Positions 36,166 through 49,119 of a DNA stretch of 64,000 nt are shown here, piece after piece. The stretch is from positions 1 through 64,000 of the forward strand of contig JACCGJ010019042.1 in assembly GCA_013407085.1 (NCBI GenBank), given 5' to 3'. How positions within the stretch are numbered: position 1 is the stretch's first letter; each line of letters starts with the position of its first letter. The stretch comes from Atriophallophorus winterbourni (Eukaryota > Platyhelminthes > Trematoda > Plagiorchiida > Microphallidae). Both the position numbers and the translations under genes were made by a program. The notes under the pieces are model-generated. The model searched no databases and had not been told where the DNA came from. It worked only from the letters and a program-made list of their open reading frames with translations.

Positions 36166-36659
36166 TTATTAAAACTGTTATAAAAATTTTATCTACGGGA
36201 AAATCGAGTTTCTGTGGAAATTATTGTTCACTAATTAGCCATTGTTTCCTATTTCCAATTGGGATATGCCAGGCCGCGTTTAGCATTATCTGTCAGTCAT
36301 GGACCGATTGGCGCACGAATAGCATTAGCAGGATTGGCACAAATTCCCTGTCCGAGGTTTGTTCGAGTGTATCACCACAGGATTCTGACACGTTAATTTC
36401 ACGGCCGACTGATGATTTATCAAGCTGATTGAAAATTAACAGGAATTCAAGCAGCTTCAATATTTTGTCTACAGAATTTCCCTTGGTCACTGCAATGGAC
36501 TGACCATGGTTTTGTCTGTAATTGAGGGAGTATTTTTCTTTCTCTGCTATGAGCAATTACTACGCAAGTGTTAATTGTGCCTGTTATTGTTGGCCACATT
36601 CGGTCGATTTCAAAAATATCTGAACACGGCAAACTGAAGACAATCTCATAATCCACATC

Positions 36660-36755
36660 GTTTCTTATGACTATACAGTCCTATTCGGGGTCAAAATCTC
36701 TCCCACATCTTTCACAGCAAAAGCAATAATCAGTTGATTGACATATTGTCAGTGT
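36660..36755 (-). pseudogene. RTE C-terminal zinc-finger fragment
   Basis: The minus strand reads ICQSTDYCFCCERCGRDFDP. This matches IQQSSDYRCKRCGRDYSSR in the RTE 3' end at 47908-48300. Only the finger start survives. Confidence 0.5.
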
Positions 36756-37032
36756 GCCCACCGTTGAGCAGACAAAAGTAGAATCTGCTCTTCCGAACTT
36801 AGAGATGACTATTATCAATATTCCTTCAAAGAAAGCGCTCAGAGGCAAGTTCTTCTCTCGCAAACGTATATATCTCACACACAAATGCCTCTGTGGCCTA
36901 TTCAAGGGTTTATTTCCGGATTTCAAATTCGGATCCAGTGAATATTCCGAATACGGCAGTTACCAATCTGGTCAATATTTGCCGCCGCGTGATCTAACAA
37001 TCAATCATGTCCAGCGGTTTTCTTATCATTGA
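36754..37032 (+). CDS. Unrecognised open frame of about 90 codons
   Basis: A plus-strand frame with EMTIINIPSKKALRGKFFSR, LTHKCLCGLFKGLFPDFKFG and SEYSEYGSYQSGQYLPP looks less random than its surroundings. A possible acceptor (gacatattgtcag) lies just upstream. No domain is recognised, it overlaps a decayed RTE end, and it may be chance. Confidence 0.2.
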   Translation: MPTVEQTKVESALPNLEMTIINIPSKKALRGKFFSRKRIYLTHKCLCGLFKGLFPDFKFGSSEYSEYGSYQSGQYLPPRDLTINHVQRFSYH

Positions 37033-39840
37033 AGCTAAAAGCCTAAGTAAAATTATCCATTTTTAAAGCGTGTGTATGGATAAAGTTATAGCGAACTCCT
37101 ATTAACTGAAACCATCGTCTTACTGTAATAGTGAGAATTCAACGAACTTTTGAACTAACCTCCTAACAACGACTTATAAGTATGAAATTGCGAATAGATT
37201 ATACGTTGCCCTGTCTGATTGACCAGAAAATTAAGTCGTTCTTGTACAGTATCTCAGTCACGACTTGTATTTACCATTTAAACAGTTTTCAATAACAATG
37301 TATCTATGCTGTGTTAAAACTCAATTGGCGGAAGGATTACTGGCGGATTCATTCTGGTATGATATTACTGCGAAACCGGTGGTGAATTGTATTTTCTGGG
37401 GATACTAAGATCATTCGGTCTGATAATATAACATTTTTGTGTGACTATGAGGAAAGAGAACCAAGTGGTATATATTCTTTATCGTCAAGTCTATAGGGCC
37501 TGCATGAATATTAGAATTAATTTCAAATATTTTTCGGATAAGAAATTGATAGTTTCTGGCTGAAATCAGAATCTCCAAATGAGTAGTATACGAAGTTAGA
37601 AAAGTATGGCTGAGGTACGCCTCTGGTTTCGTGTTTGGGGCCACTTATCCGGCATTCGTATTCGTGGCCCATATTCTAACCTCATTCTGAATTCGTGCTA
37701 AATTCAATATTTGCCAAAGTCGAAGATATGTTCACATTTGTAAATCGAAATTTAGTTACTTACCGGAGGTAACTCTTTCCATGGTTAATCATTTATATCC
37801 CTCAACACAAGAAAAAGCCAATTTGAAAAATTCGACATTAAGCAAATGATATTGATGATACACGCTTATATATCATAGACAAATCTTGTAGCCAAAATGT
37901 TCTCAACATGTGTGTAATGTTTTACACTTCAATCTGGTTTGTCAGTTGACTTCGTGGCAATTGTTCAATTCAAGCCATTCCCACGTTAAGTTCGTTTGGA
38001 AGAATTTGTTTGAGAGGGTGGTGTCTTCTCAGTTGAGGGATGATCAAAACTATTGAACAGTGCACTTCAGGACTTTACATTTGACTTTCTTTCAAGTAGA
38101 TTACTTCTAGGATGCCAGGATGCCCGTTACCGTATATCCACAGCTTTTAAGTTTAAGATTGACAAATGGGATTGAACCTGGCAGGTACGTTTCGTTCGGG
38201 ACAATTTCAATATTTGTTCAGGCAGGTTATCCTGGTCACAGCACCAGTATGAGGCAGTCTTTGGATCAAACTTTCGGTTGAATTCCGGTGACGATTGAAC
38301 TTCTCAAGTGTTACCACATTTGGACAATAATGATGTGGCTTCTTGATGCTGTCAGTAGCTGGTGCGCACTTACTTGCTGTCTCAGTGTCCTGCTGCTTCC
38401 TTAGAGTCATCCTACCAGCGCTTTTATGCGCAAATGTCTTATCACGCACCATTACTCTGAAAAGCACGGGTGTTCATCCTACTTGTATAAATTAAAACAG
38501 AAAATCTAACCATTGGCACAGCTTCAATAGTTTTGATTGACCTCAATTATAAATATATTCTAAGCAGAATGACATGATGCAAACTAAATGACTTAAATGT
38601 GGGATGATATCGCTTCATGAAACCGAATACTGCTAGTTAAAGACTATAACTTGTTGTGGAAGGTCATATAAAGCCGCCTATCAGGCAAACAGCAGCTCGA
38701 ATCCACCATGTAAAAAAGTTCCGCAAGCAAAACAATAAATAAGGGATATTGTGAAAATATATCAATTGTTGGGATCAATCCGAGCAAAGTATTAATCTAC
38801 ATTGGAAAGATTTCACGGTTTCAATATTACCATTACTGCAAAATATATAACAAGACAGGTTTCGTTGGGAGATACGCTAATACAAAAGATTGCATTCAGT
38901 TTAAACTGAGTGCAACTAATGCGAGCAAAATCGGTTGCAACTCAAAATTTTAATTAATGTACGCCGAAACTGCATATTCCCGACACTTTATCAAAATTTG
39001 TAAAATTGAACTTTAAGATATTCAGTGGTCTTAATGCGGATGGGTGTTTATGTGGTGTTATATTTCCAGCTAATACCTGTGTTCCATGGCGCAAGATGAT
39101 GTATAAAATGAAGTTTTAACTGTCTACTGACTGTAAAGTGAGAGTTTCAATTCAAAATGTGTTTGACCAGAATGCTCATGTGGATAATAATAAAATCCAG
39201 TGTGTTATGCACAACGGCATAAACTAATGAAGAATGAGCTGGATTTTAGTTCAAATAAATATTTTATGATCATTTCATATCTATCATGGATTTGTGTATT
39301 AATTTAATTGTCATGTTCGTACATCAATAAGTAACACGCGTGTGTCACATATTGCTATGAGCAATTTTAATTAATTCTGCAGTCTACAATATGGATCCGT
39401 GATAACTCAAAATACACGTTGTAATCGGTACTAGGAAACGTTACCTTTGCGAAGAGCAGAGTGAATGGCAAAGTTTAAACGAGTGTTAAAGTAATGATAA
39501 CGTTGAAAATTTTGAGGATAAAATGTTCAACCTTTCCACTTAATCACCTTCAAGTATCCTTATTCGTATACCAAAACAATTGTAAGCAAAGGGGAATATG
39601 AGTGCCCCAAACAATCAATAGCAGTAAGGTTGCTGAGGGAAAATTAACTTGTGTTCAGACTACTTACGAGTGGTCTATTGTCACAAAATAAATGTTTGAA
39701 GCTTCTGTTAATAAACACTAGACATTGATGCGGTAGAATCGTGTGGGTAATCCCGCTTACGTTGTGGAAAAACAATTCATTATGCACGGCACCGGCTTCT
39801 TTAGTAAACGTAGTAGATGTTTTGGTGTAGTAAAATGTGA
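37033..39840. other. AT-rich stretch with one unassigned frame
   Basis: No gene is supported. A minus-strand frame of 86 codons (38207-38467) has RVMVRDKTFAHKSAGRM and CPNVVTLEKFNRHRNST but no recognised domain. 37860-38000 resembles 6350-6480 in patches. Confidence 0.35.
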
Positions 39841-40149
39841 CGTGACTTTAGTCCGAAAGCAGAAATTGTAACAATGGTGTTGTGAATAAAACACCAGTCG
39901 GTGTGGAGTTACACAGGCCGAATTTTAGAACAAATGGACTGGTTATATATTCAACATCGTGCGATCAACTACAGAAGCGTTTCTCCAGATACAATTCTGA
40001 TTTTCCTCTTATTCGTGAACACCGCTTTTTTATCACGCTCACGATATTCATCATCGATCGCTCGACAGAACCACTGCTTGTGCGCACACCACTGAACAGT
40101 GCTGCTCACAACCCTGACCGGATGACCCCGAAAGAAAGCAAAGCGCATC

Positions 40150-41335
40150 AGGTTGCATGTGTACGGTTTGCCAAAAGTCGGTGAGCCCTATGGAGAGGTC
40201 TGTCACGTGTTACACTTGTTTGTTGAAAGTGCATGCAAAATGCGACAAATCGCTGACCTCGGATTTGGTAGAAATTATTAATTGAGATAATTGTCCCGGT
40301 GTTTGTTACGTTTGCCAAATTTGAAAGGCCAAACCAACAGCGTCATCTTTGGAGGCGAAAACCCCTGAGTATGAAATCGAGACGCGTCTAAATGGACTGG
40401 AATCCAGTATACAAAAACTGAATGAACTGTTAAAAACGTCTTAAAGGCATCATCGTTACCCGACTTAGAGGTTACTGCCAAAGAGCCAATAGAAAATCCA
40501 TCATACTCGAACAGGCCAACATTTGCCCGGATAACAGCGCAGATGGTGACTAAAACTTGTGAGTGTTCGCCGGGATCAGTGACTCCTCAACTTAACGGAA
40601 AAGAGAAGGGGCTCAGTAAAACCAGTGCTAAAATGACAGACTCAAATTATAAACCAAAACCTGCGGGTATAAACCTTAGTGTTATAAGTACCAACGTGAC
40701 CGAGTCACAGGAAACGCTGTTCAAAGCTAAGCAAAAACATGACTTAGTTGAGTGTTTTTAACTCTGTAGTCAGATGAGACTTGCCGCAGTTACTCCCTCA
40801 TTAATAGTTCGGCTGAACTGCCACCTGAATTCTTTTCGCAAAGATGATCCTCGCCTTTTAAGAATACCGCTGCAATCTGCGGAGGACGTGGAAAACGTAC
40901 TCATAAATGATTATCTTCTTAGAAGTAATCCGGAGTCTACATGTCTTATCCATGCGGATATACAATGGTGGGAGTGAAAGTTGTCGAATAAATCTCGAGA
41001 AGAAAATAATCCAAGAAGTATTGTATTTGTAGGCGTTCCGGAAGATTCTGCTGACGTACCTTCTCAAAAACAGTCTGAGCACGATCACAATCAGTGGAAA
41101 TACCTAGCCGAAACAATCGGTATTAAAAAAGCTATACTTGTGGATGCTTTAAGGATACCGCGGTCTGCCAACTATAAAGAGCAAGATCCTAGACCAGGAT
41201 AATACCCGGAATCAAGCAAACGGATAGTACCGACCCACCAACGCCTAGTGATGCGGTTCGAACTGAATATCATGCGATAGCTCAAAAAAACTTGAGCATT
41301 CCGACTCCTACCGAGTCAGCCCACTGATAACCTTT
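40150..41335 (+). mobile_element. CR1 retrotransposon ORF1, second subfamily, plus strand, decayed
   Basis: From about 40155 the frame reads CTVCQKSVSPMERSVTCYTC, HAKCDKSL and GVCYVCQI, a PHD-like finger. Later frames at 40543-40761, 40774-40977 and 40981-41202 carry INLSVISTNVTESQETLF, KDDPRLLRIPLQSAEDV and RSIVFVGVPEDSAD plus DALRIPRSANYKEQDPRPG, the two repeated modules of CR1 ORF1 seen at 243-1536. Three frame breaks separate them. The sequence ends near 41335 in a PTESAH-like motif corresponding to the end of ORF1, next to the minus-strand copy at 41396. It is more like the 54660-55960 copy than the 1-1536 copy. Confidence 0.8.
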
Positions 41336-41395
41336 CATGATTTGAACACTACAAACTTTATAAGATGCGAAATTACCGAAGGTCCTTCTAATCAA

Positions 41396-44300
41396 TGCTG
41401 AGCTTTGGCAGGACGTTTTGTATACAACACTTCAAGTTACTGCTAATCCACACACCCAGGTCTTTCTCTTCCGTAACCCATGAAAGTTGCTGAGATCCCA
41501 GAGAGTATGTGAATTCGAATGATATACCGACCTTTGACATGGTAGGCAGTTTCGCAAGGACCGCGTATGAAGTGCTTCGAGATCTTTGGAAATCTTCTAT
41601 CGTGCGTACGCTAGTCTAGACTTTGATGTCATCCGCAAATAAAATGCTTTTGCTGCGTACTAATTCATGTATATCGTTCGCGTAAACCAAGAGGAGTATT
41701 AGTCCCAAAACTAAGCCTTGAGTTGAGCCAATTGTAACTTCTACTGGGCTGGATAGTGCCCCATCAACTCTAACCCTGATAACTCTACCAGTCAATTAAT
41801 CCTGTATCCAGACCAATAGCTGCTCCAATTTTTGTATCAGTATGCTGTGATTAACACGGTCAAAAGCTTTAGACATATTCAAGTAACAAGCATGGATAGG
41901 GTATCCATTATCCGCGGCACGATTCCAGTAATCAAGAGTTATGAAAAGATTGGTGAGGCAGGAGTGTCTTGTCCTGAATCCGTGCTGTGCGATGGAAATA
42001 AGCTTATTTTGCTCCGAATGTTTGATAAGTTCGTCAAATACAAATCGTTCGAGAACTTTAGAGACCACTGGCAACAACGTGACTGGTCTGTAGTTAGACA
42101 CATAGGATCGGTTCCCTCCTTTGTATATCGGAATCATTAATCCACTTTTCCAGTCAGTAGCAACCTTGCTATAAATCAGTGACAGGTTGAAAAGATCAGA
42201 GAAGGGTAAGAATAGAGCAAGGGCGCATTGTTTTAGGAGGAAAGGTGTTATTTCATCCGCGCCCGAGGATTTTTTTGTATTTAACACGAGTAGCTTTACC
42301 AGGACACTCCCGGGTTTCACAGCGATTTCGTGTATTGTGTTAATTTGTTATCTGAATGCAGGCATATCGTGACATATACGCTCGTTAGAGTAGAACACTC
42401 TAGAGTAAAATTGAGCGAGTTCGTTAGCGGCTTCGAGAGCAGTTGATGTAGTTCCAGTCGTAGTAAGTAAAGCGTAAACGCCTGACTCTACCCTGGCCTT
42501 TCTGTTAACGATTTGGAAGAGGAGCTTCGGGTTTTGTTCAATTTTATCCATCAGATTGATTTGATACCTTTCTTAATCCTAATGGACAAGCTTAGTAACT
42601 TTGTTTCTCAACATACGGTAAGATTCCCAGGATTCAGGTGTTGACTGCAGTATGTGACTTCTCTACGCACAGTATCTCACCTTTATCAATTTCCGTGTTC
42701 GACTCCGGATCACGAAGTCGAATCGCTTTTTCAGTTTCCTTGAAACCTATTTAGAGTGGAGTTCTATTTTTTGGTTGACTTTCTGAAATATCGATGACCA
42801 GCATTGTTGGACATCAGTGTTATTCGGTGCCCAGTCGGTGACTTCTTGAAGTGACATTGATAATGCAACCGTATCGATTTTCTTATCAATTTCTGAGCAT
42901 CACTAGTTTTTTTCGCTTCAGATATATAGTCGAAAACACTGACTACATGATCACTCTTTCCAAGTGGTGCTTCAGACCGGGTATCCTCGATGACATTTTC
43001 CTCGCTCGTCAGAACCAGATTGAGTATGGATGGTGTGTTTTTGCCTCTGAAGCGAGTACTGCTCGAGATGTGGCTAAATAAAGAAATTTGGTTGAACATT
43101 TTGTAGAATAGATTATCAAGAGAATTCGCAGGTGGAATCTCGCTTTTTAGTAAATTCAGGATATTATTTTGATAACTGGAAACAACCAGCTGAGTTTTAT
43201 CAATTAAACTAGCATTGTATGCTTCGTCTGTTGACGGTGGTCGGTAAATCACATCAACAACACAGTTTTCACCTGTTGTTAATTCAAGTGAACGCCAAAG
43301 TTTATCTTCCAGTATCAAATCATTAACCGTGATTTCTCTGAACGTGAGGTGTTGAAAATAGTCTACGGTCCATGCGAACACGATAAAAAAGAAACATGTT
43401 TTGAATGGAAATTTCCTCCTCAGTTAATTGCTGATTGAACCAGGTTCCCGTTACGGATATCAGGAGTGGTGAATATTTTTGACGAAGCTCGATTATCTCA
43501 GGTAACTTACTTGTCAAGCATTGTGTGTTTGTGTACAAACATTTGATGTTTGATCGGGATAAAAGTGTTGGATGATGAGTATTTGAGCAGGTAAGTTGAG
43601 TACGTGTCAAAGATTGGGAGGCTCGTGTTAATGGGTATATTGCATCACCGACTCCGATAGAGTCGGTCGACATCCGTTTTTTAGCAGGATTCCCGGCATC
43701 AGTGTGCTCAGTATTAACAGGTTCGGCAACTTCCACGATAGAGTCAGCTTTCATGTGTTTACTGATAATTATGATCTCTCCTGGGACTTTTTATCGATAC
43801 TGGTTCCAATTGTTAAGCATGGCGTCCACCATAGTGGTGGTCAAAAGTGTTAGTTTAAGAGGCCGTGGACCATTACCTTAGTAATTCGGGGACTTTGGGA
43901 TTCGGAAAGTATCGATAACCGCCGCATTGCTGGTTTGGATAGTATTACTAATAAATCTCCACTGTAGTATGTCGTGGTTGGATTTACACTTTGTATCTCA
44001 ACCAGTGGCAAGTATGTCGATAGAAGTATATCTTCTAAATTCTTCTCATTTTGCACTACTACCTTGAGCAACCGCGGCTTATTTTGGTGTAGCGCTTTGT
44101 GAGGACGACTCAGGCGAATCAACGAAACCGGGTGGATCGCTTTTAGATTCATCCGAGTGCACAGTTTCAACCATTCAGCCAAATCATTCTGGTGTCTATT
44201 CGACAATAACGTCTCAGTCGACTCTGGCACGTTGGTGCAGATAACACTTAGCGAAATTCCTTTCGAGGCAACTTTGGTCAACGGGGCATTCAATGTGAAC

Positions 44301-44875
44301 GGTTTCGGCTTTAAGACGTTTTTAACACTCTCTTGGGTGTCGTGCTGCAACAATTTAACCTTTTCCAGAGAATGGTTTGGTGGTGGTAAAGTTGAAAGTA
44401 TTCGTTTGTTCAGTTTACATGTTTTAGGCTTGATTAATGGCTTCACAGTATTCTTCACTTGTGCAAGCTCTTCTTCCAGTTGCGACAATCTACTATCTAC
44501 TAAACACTTAAGAATCTATTAAACACTTTTCCAACAGATGAATGTATACTCTTGCGATGGCCATTTATATTTGAATTTCTACAGGCATGGCAGAAATAAC
44601 AAACGGATGGATAGTCCAATCCTTGCATTATGAATATACGATCGGTCCCAAACATATTCTAATCGATAGATGGATAGTCATTATCGTTCACAAGCCTTAC
44701 ACACTCAGCAGTTAAATTCTCATCATATGACGCGTGTTGGTGGAACCCACAGAAAGCACACTTAACTGAAACAGTATCAACGCTTACCGGATCTAAACAC
44801 GTGATGCAGGGGTCACAACGATTCAGTGTCGCCGTCGTATGAATACTTCTCACGGTCACAGCTGGATCGATTTTT
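41396..44875 (-). mobile_element. CR1 retrotransposon, long copy from ORF1 to RT thumb, decayed
   Basis: On the minus strand, in order: a PHD-like finger at 44659-44859 (CDPCITCL, VKCAFCGFHQHASYD), ORF1 modules at 43850-44488 (LSVICTNVPESTETLL, KPRLLKVVVQNEKNL), endonuclease start at 43323-43754 (TNTQCLTSKLPEIIEL, LLISVTGTWFNQQL), endonuclease at 42764-43381 (VDVIYRPPSTDEAY, APLGKSDHVVSVF) and RT at 41796-42551 (KSSGADEITPFLLKQC, YRPVTLLPVVSKVLERF, MSKAFDRVNHSILIQKL). From 41796 to about 41425 the RT continues with LVYANDI, LFADDIKV and DLGVWISSNLKC. It has several frameshifts and lacks the 3' end. Confidence 0.88.
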
Positions 44876-45714
44876 CTTTGTCAATGGGATAGAAAGATAA
44901 TAAGCGTTTTAGCCGTTTAATGACCACAGTAACAAAGAATTTTCATTTCTGCAGCTGGGACAAGGATCTTCTAAAATGCTCCTGAAATTTCATTCTAAAA
45001 TCGCTGTTAGATAGGGTTAGCACAGTGCACCACGGTGCACAAGATCCGGATCATATTGTGAGTTTAGGTCAAGTGGTTAAACCTTTGTAAATGGTCAATG
45101 TATAGTTTATTGATCATATTATCTGAACTTACATCAGTTTGAGTGTAAAATGGATCATTCATAAGCGACTCATCGCTTGCCAAGCAATAAAAACACTACG
45201 CTTTTTGTACAGCAGATTCTAAGCGTTATTTACAACAAATTTTACTACTTTGCAGAGATAACTTTGTGTCTCGTGAGAGACCTATTTTCGACCAAGAGCT
45301 TAGCTGGATCAGTTCAGGCGTTGTCAGAGATACTCATAATCACTGACAGAATTGCGCCGATAACAAGTGCTTAAATGCCATACAACCATGGCATAGTAAA
45401 AAATCCTAAAAGATATGGGGAAGGGTGGGACATAAAACGCTAATGAACTTATAAAAGATTAGGCCCAGACACACTGGGATGAGGTGCCTGCACCTCGAAT
45501 CAAACATCTATTTAAGCAGGTGTTGTGAGCGACATCAGCATGACAGCTTCCTCGCGGCTTTCACTTTACTCATCATAACAAGCTTTCATCGCTTATTCAC
45601 TTGACAACATAAAACATTGATCAAAAACTCAAAGAAGATGTTTACAACAAAACAGCCAATGAACACGATTTCCAGCCATGTCACTAAGGATAAGAAGCAA
45701 ATTCTCATTTTTAT
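44876..45714. other. No supported feature
   Basis: Mixed AT-rich sequence. The short plus-strand frame at 45177-45374 has no recognised domain. Confidence 0.3.
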
Positions 45715-47560
45715 ACCCAAAACTGGGGGCGGGTCACACCAACCGCAGCTAGTTTAACAGTCAAAGCTTTCATCTGCTTGAGCCAAGCTGGATCCTGGCC
45801 ATTCTTACAACAACGCCATTCTCATTTAGGAGTAGCGAACAAAACCGCGTTAGGAAAATGATGATTTTCCATCTGCACTACGTGGCCTGACAAGCGATAT
45901 CAACGTCGCTACCAAAGATTCTATTACGGACAGTTGCGTTACATATCCGGTGGTGCCAAGTAACTCCAGCGATGGTGTGAAGACTGCGATTGTCGAAGAC
46001 TTGTAGACGTCTTATTTTTTCTTTTATAAGTGTTCAGGTTTCCCATCCATATAGTAAAACTGCGCGTTCTTTATAGACTATAACCTTGAGCTTTACAGAC
46101 AAACCTGTTTGACGACACGGATGACCTAAGTTACAAAAAGTTATCGTAGTCATGGAAATGCGAGCTAAAATCCCCTTATTTAAACAAACGTTGTTTGTGT
46201 TGCAGCTACAAAAGTCGGTAAAACAGTCTACAGTCAAAAGTTTCTCATTATCGAGGCTTAGCGAGGTATCGATGAGATCAATATCCTATATCAGAACTTT
46301 GCATTTGTTAGGTGCAAAGAGCATACCGAAGGATGGTATGATACTACATAGTCGGTCTAAAGTAGACGGAACATCCTATAGGAATCGAAGAGTAGAACTA
46401 CGTCGTCGGCATAATCAAAATCAAAAAGTTACTTTTGCGGGACACCTTTGTATAATAAGGCATTTAATAATGCGTCTGTATCGACAAAATTAAAAGCACC
46501 CTAAAAATCAAAAAAAGATCGCTACAGCCTATAAGCATAGCGATGGTCTAGGGCCTGCCGAAAAGTGGATATGTAATCGACACATCCTCCAACGCAGTGG
46601 TTCCCAATCTATTGAGTACCTCGTATCCCTTAAATAGTGTAATATGCTCTCGCAACCATTATAGAAAGACACAAGATAAAGGATCACTGCACGAACGGAA
46701 AGTACGCTGAAAAATTAACAATGAATCAGCAGGGAATGACAACACTTAATACGAAACAAAAAACTGGAGAAGCATCTCACACCCCCGGTTGGGAAAGTCT
46801 GCTCTAACGGGACGAAATCCAGTTTGCTGCCCGCGAATCTGTGATTCCCTGTGTCGTGTAAGGCGCCGAAGACATACTGAAGCAAAAGCCGGGTAATGAC
46901 TAGCGTAATGTTTATTCCCCTGTGATTAGAGCATGAAGTACGTACACCTTTCACCAACACTGAGGAATAGATTCCGTGTCCCATACCTGACTAAAAAATC
47001 AACTAGTGTGCTTAATACAATATCGCAACCCTCCTTCAATACAACCAGAGCCAGTCAATCAGGATCAGCTGCCTTGAATCTTTTCATTGATTCAATGCCG
47101 AGCTTGATTTTTGCTTCGCTCAAAGGGGTTACACCAACTGACCACGATTCACAATATGGAATAGATGGCAATGGACCGTCTGCTGCTGCTCATGAAAATG
47201 TTCCGCCCAACGAAACAACTGACGCTCTTTGTTAGTGATTAAGACACAATCGTTCTCTACGATTGTCTGCTAACTCCAGCGGATTTAGAACCTGTAGATT
47301 GAATTAGCTGAAACAGCTGGCTACCTCTTTTTCTCAATTTTTTGCATCCACCACGCTTCCCTATCTGATCGAATGCTACTCTTGACCTTATTTATGATCT
47401 GTCTTTGTCTTGAATTATATTGCGAATCAGAAGGAATTCTTCGACTTTCTTTTAGTAATCGAAGGCTAGCCTGGGAGATCCAGTGGGACCTTCTGCTATA
47501 GTTGGAACTGCTACACGCCGACTCCGCAGCATCGTGCATTACAGTAGCGATTGTATTCGC
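45715..47560 (-). mobile_element. SR3/Perere-3-like RTE retrotransposon, decayed, split by a small DNA transposon
   Basis: Minus-strand order: the linker after the endonuclease at 47321-47539 (HDAAESACSSSNYSRRSHWI, QIINKVKSSIRSDREAWW), RT pieces near 46840-46990 and 46400-46580 (AFNFVDTDALLNALLYKGVP and FDYADDVVLLFDS, the catalytic box), then the thumb near 45880-46100 (KERAVLLYGWET, LQVFDNRSLHTIAGVTWH) and tail (MKALTVKLAAVGVTRPQFW). The same family is better preserved at 62930-64000. Stops are frequent and much of the RT is lost. A 207-bp element with hAT-like ends interrupts it at 46595-46801. Confidence 0.75.
46595..46801. mobile_element. Small non-autonomous hAT-type element (207 bp) with 8-bp target duplication
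   Basis: The left end is CAGTGGTTCCCAATC (46595-46609). The right end, reverse-complemented, is CAGACTTTCCCAACC (46787-46801), an inverted pair agreeing at 12 of 15 positions. The flanks are ctccaacg (46587-46594) and ctctaacg (46802-46809), 7 of 8 identical. CAG-GG-TTCCCAA ends and 8-bp duplications are the signature of hAT transposons. The inside codes for nothing recognisable, so it is a MITE. It lies inside the decayed SR3-like RTE and is therefore younger than that copy. Confidence 0.75.
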
Positions 47561-47907
47561 ATGCGGCTATTCGGAACACGATTCCGTGAAACCAAATCTC
47601 GTGTTGACGATAATAATTAATATTGTGTATAAATAATGGGACAATCGATACCTGTGTCTATGTGTCATAGATGTTGATTTTTCTACAAATTGGAAGCGAC
47701 GGAGGTTGACGTATAGTTTAAAATCAAAGTTAACCAAATTTGAGCTAGAGCAATGTAAATAAATAGCTGTGATCAAACTAAACTAAAACCAGGTAAAATG
47801 GTGAACCCCGGTGAAAGCAGCTTTTGACAACTTTTTATTCTCACTGTTAGCCATTTATTAAACGACATTAGTCACTTACACTAGGGGAGGGAATACCCCT
47901 CTACTAT

Positions 47908-48300
47908 TCTATGTTGAGTTGAAGTAGACCATTGGGCAGACCACATTTGCCGTACAAAGACATTTGCAAAAGAGATATGAAAGCTCTTGGCATTGACCCG
48001 GCGAGTTTGGAGGAACTTGCTCTTGACCGCTCACATTGGAGGCACTGTGTAAAACGTCGTCTGCAAGCCGAAGAGGAGCAGATACAGCTCTTGGCTGCTG
48101 AACGCAAATCACGCCGTCGGCGTGCAACTTATGCAATACAACAGAGTTCTGACTATCGTTGCAAGCGCTGCGGGAGAGATTACTCCTCCCGAATCGGACA
48201 GCTTAGTCATTCGAAAAGCTGCAGAACATGAAAATTCATGCGATTGTGATGTACATCCATAGTCTAAATCGGCTGAAAGAGGCCAACAACTCAATAAAAC
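47908..48300 (+). mobile_element. RTE 3'-end fragment with C-terminal CCHC-like finger
   Basis: The plus-strand frame 47932-48231 contains GRPHLPYKDICKRDMKALGI, RSHWRHCVKRRLQ and, at its end, YRCKRCGRDYSSRIGQLSHS followed by KSC: a Cys-x2-Cys, His, Cys finger at the C-terminus of the ORF2-like protein. The frame is intact to its stop. The 3' flank catgaaaattcatg is shared with the copy ending near 27600. Everything 5' of the last 105 codons is missing, as expected for a 5'-truncated insertion. Confidence 0.8.
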
Positions 48301-49092
48301 TAGAGGAGGGAAAACCGGCATGTATCAAATCTCGAGTAGGATTATTCACAAATGTTAAAAGTTCCGGTTTAATGCTAGCACGTTCAAGCTGCTACTTCAA
48401 AACATATTCCACTTCAGGTGAATTGCTTCAAACCGAGCAACTTTTTAAATAAACTTGAAATTTTCACTCCAAAGTTGACATATATTCCTGCCAAACATTA
48501 AAAGCTGATGACAAATGCAATTCTATGCAGCACCCGCAATTGTGTAAGTTACAAGGCATTGCGAAGTTATACCAATTGACCTATAAATGTAATCAAATTT
48601 ATCCACTTAAATTTAGATTTTTAGAATTAAAAACGCACTCGGTTTTAAAACAACCATAGGAATAATCTAGACACGTAGAAAATTAGTCAGGCGTTTGGTC
48701 ATGATAAGTGTGATTCCTTTTACACAAAACTTCGGGACTATTTCGCACATCAGCCATATGTTTGACATTGCACAGCCATCGATAATGCAATATGCTAGAA
48801 CATTTACCGAACCCTATCGAGAAATGTGGAACACAACTGCTTCCTTGGCAAGAATTCCGTTTATCCGACGTTTCGCTTTGTGACTAAACCGTAACGTTGG
48901 TGCCCAGATTCTGGTTTTCGTTGATTGAATGATCAACGAGTGCAAACGCATTTGGCCAGTCAAGTAAGAAACTCCCATCTTGTGAAATCTGGTTACGAAT
49001 CGAGGCATCGCTAACGAGTTAAATGATCTTGAGTGTAACTAGACATGAAAATGTCACAATGACAATTTTTCTTTATTCCTTCTACTTCCTGT
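48301..49092. other. No supported feature
   Basis: AT-rich sequence between two RTE insertions, with short frames only. Confidence 0.3.
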
Positions 49093-49104
49093 TCTCGTCC
49101 AATG
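49093..49104. repeat. Target-site duplication, left copy
   Basis: tctcgtccaatg, identical to 52582-52593. It flanks the complete RTE exactly at the 3' tail on this side. Confidence 0.9.
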
Positions 49105-49119
49105 ACTTACTTACTTGAC

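Noticed and set aside
38207..38467. Minus-strand frame of 86 codons as a gene
   Set aside because: Some protein-like features but no ATG context, domain or clear splice sites; left unassigned.
40150..44875. Twin-priming inversion of one CR1 element
   Set aside because: Both strands carry their own ORF1 of different subfamily, so two separate copies are required.
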